From Firmicutes bacterium UBA993 (GTDB taxonomy: Bacteria; Bacillota; Dethiobacteria; DTU022): 40,564 bases of DNA. The notes under the pieces are model-generated. The model ran no database searches, was not told where the DNA came from, and saw only the letters and a list, made by a program, of their open reading frames with translations. Positions 40,004 through 40,564 of this stretch are shown here, one piece after another (position 1 is the first letter of the stretch; the number at the start of each line of letters is the position of its first letter). The DNA is taken from contig DBBD01000054.1 of NCBI GenBank assembly GCA_002292015.1, forward strand, positions 1-40,564, in the 5' to 3' direction. The position numbers and the translations under genes were made by a program.

Positions 40004-40032
40004 ATTATATTACAACAACGCCAACCTGACAA
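40004..40032 (-). promoter_or_regulatory. Sigma-70-type promoter upstream of trkA
   Basis: Minus strand TTGTCA at 40032-40027, a 17-base spacer, TATAAT at 40009-40004. Transcription from it would cross the terminator at 39855-39884 before reaching trkA. Confidence 0.7.
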
Positions 40033-40050
40033 CAATAAATTCGGAAAAAT

Positions 40051-40564
40051 TTACGATTCTTTTCTTGTTTTAGCGCCATCTTCTACCCGGTTGGTTAAAG
40101 TGCCAATCTTTTCGATAGTGACGGCAAACATATCTCCTATTTTAAGCGGTCCGATACCCGCAGGGGTGCCGGTAATGATCACGTCTCCGGGTAAAAGAGT
40201 CATACAGCCCGAGACATATTCGATGATCTCGGCTACTTTAAAGGCATGGTCGGAAGTTGACCCTTGCTGCACCAGTTTACCATTTAAATACCCTTCTATT
40301 TGCAAGTTATCCGGATTATCGATAGCAGTTTCTACAACGGGGCCCAAGGGACAAAACGTATCAAAACCCTTGGCATAAGTCCACTGACCGGTCGCAGGCT
40401 GTTTGTCGCGGGCGGTTACGTCGTTGGCACAGCTATAACCAAAAACGTAACCAAGCGCAGCTGAGCGGTCGACCCGGTAAGCTTGTAAACCAATCACAAC
40501 GGCCAGTTCAGATTCGTAATCAACGCGCCTGCTCTGCGGGGGATAATTAATCGGATCATTGGTG
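40051..40564 (-). CDS. Fumarylacetoacetate hydrolase family protein, 5' part outside window
   Basis: The C-terminal 171 residues of an FAH-domain enzyme. Members cleave or decarboxylate diketo- and oxo-acids using a Mg site. The visible part starts at YPPQSRRVDYESELAVVIG, with metal-ligand acidic residues, and continues to GYSCANDVTARDKQ, KGFDTFCPLGP and the C-terminal ITGTPAGIGPLKIGDM, all typical of the family. The start lies beyond 40564; the GTG at 40497 is internal. Specific reaction (fumarylpyruvate, acylpyruvate or oxaloacetate) is not decidable here. Confidence 0.9.
   Translation of the reverse strand, partial: TNDPINYPPQSRRVDYESELAVVIGLQAYRVDRSAALGYVFGYSCANDVTARDKQPATGQWTYAKGFDTFCPLGPVVETAIDNPDNLQIEGYLNGKLVQQGSTSDHAFKVAEIIEYVSGCMTLLPGDVIITGTPAGIGPLKIGDMFAVTIEKIGTLTNRVEDGAKTRKES

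Overview
The window looks like a chromosomal segment of an anaerobic, low-to-mid GC member of the Bacillota (Clostridia/Peptococcaceae-like), probably an amino- or organic-acid-using or syntrophic organism. Support: strong AGGAGG-type ribosome binding sites with many TTG/GTG starts, the MurT-GatD pair, the thrS-infC-rpmI-rplT order, a tungsten-type aldehyde:ferredoxin oxidoreductase (AOR) under sigma-54 control, oxygen-sensitive 2-hydroxyacyl-CoA dehydratase subunits, a C_GCAxxG_C_C protein, and a gene readable only if an in-frame UGA encodes selenocysteine. Species cannot be told from this sequence alone.

Layout. 1-4.8 kb (+): end of tRNA-Arg(CCG), a RACo-like corrinoid-activation protein, a CBS-pair protein, and murT-gatD. 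4.8-6.6 kb (-): membrane-anchored PpiC-type foldase and an isolated long-form hisG. 6.9-10.8 kb (+): two 2-hydroxyacyl-CoA dehydratase subunits, then aspartokinase with a likely internal start. A REPIN-like inverted repeat follows. 10.9-18.5 kb: a sigma-54 activator (-) divergent from four-cluster ferredoxin, AOR, MoaD-like carrier, sodium:solute symporter and saccharopine-dehydrogenase-like oxidoreductase (+), with a well matched -24/-12 promoter between them. 18.7-19.6 kb (-): a small operon of an ArsR repressor, a HesB-like selenoprotein and a desulforedoxin-like peptide. 19.8-24.1 kb (-): SpoU methyltransferase, a remnant of a TrkA-C/KtrA domain, rplT, rpmI, infC (ATT start, attenuator-like leader) and thrS. 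24.2-28 kb (-): DagK-like lipid kinase, a structured interval between two terminators, a DUF2207 membrane protein and LemA. 28-34.7 kb: a TGS-domain GTPase, tRNA-Val(GAC) on the + strand, and an nnr-acd-hom-alr run (-). 34.9-40.6 kb: rpsT (+), then C_GCAxxG protein, holA, trkH and trkA (-), and a truncated fumarylacetoacetate-hydrolase-family gene.

The coherent functional unit is the 10.9-18.5 kb block: one sigma-54 activator apparently switches on electron carrier, AOR, cofactor-sulfur carrier, importer and an NAD(P)-type oxidoreductase, which suggests uptake and ferredoxin-linked oxidation of one unidentified substrate. The most striking hidden item is the HesB-like gene at 18924-19238: its single in-frame TGA replaces the first conserved Cys of the IscA/HesB fold and is followed at the right distance by a perfect 7-bp hairpin of bSECIS type. 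It sits with an ArsR repressor and a desulforedoxin-like iron protein, suggesting a regulated iron/redox unit. I saw no CRISPR array, phage module or complete insertion sequence.
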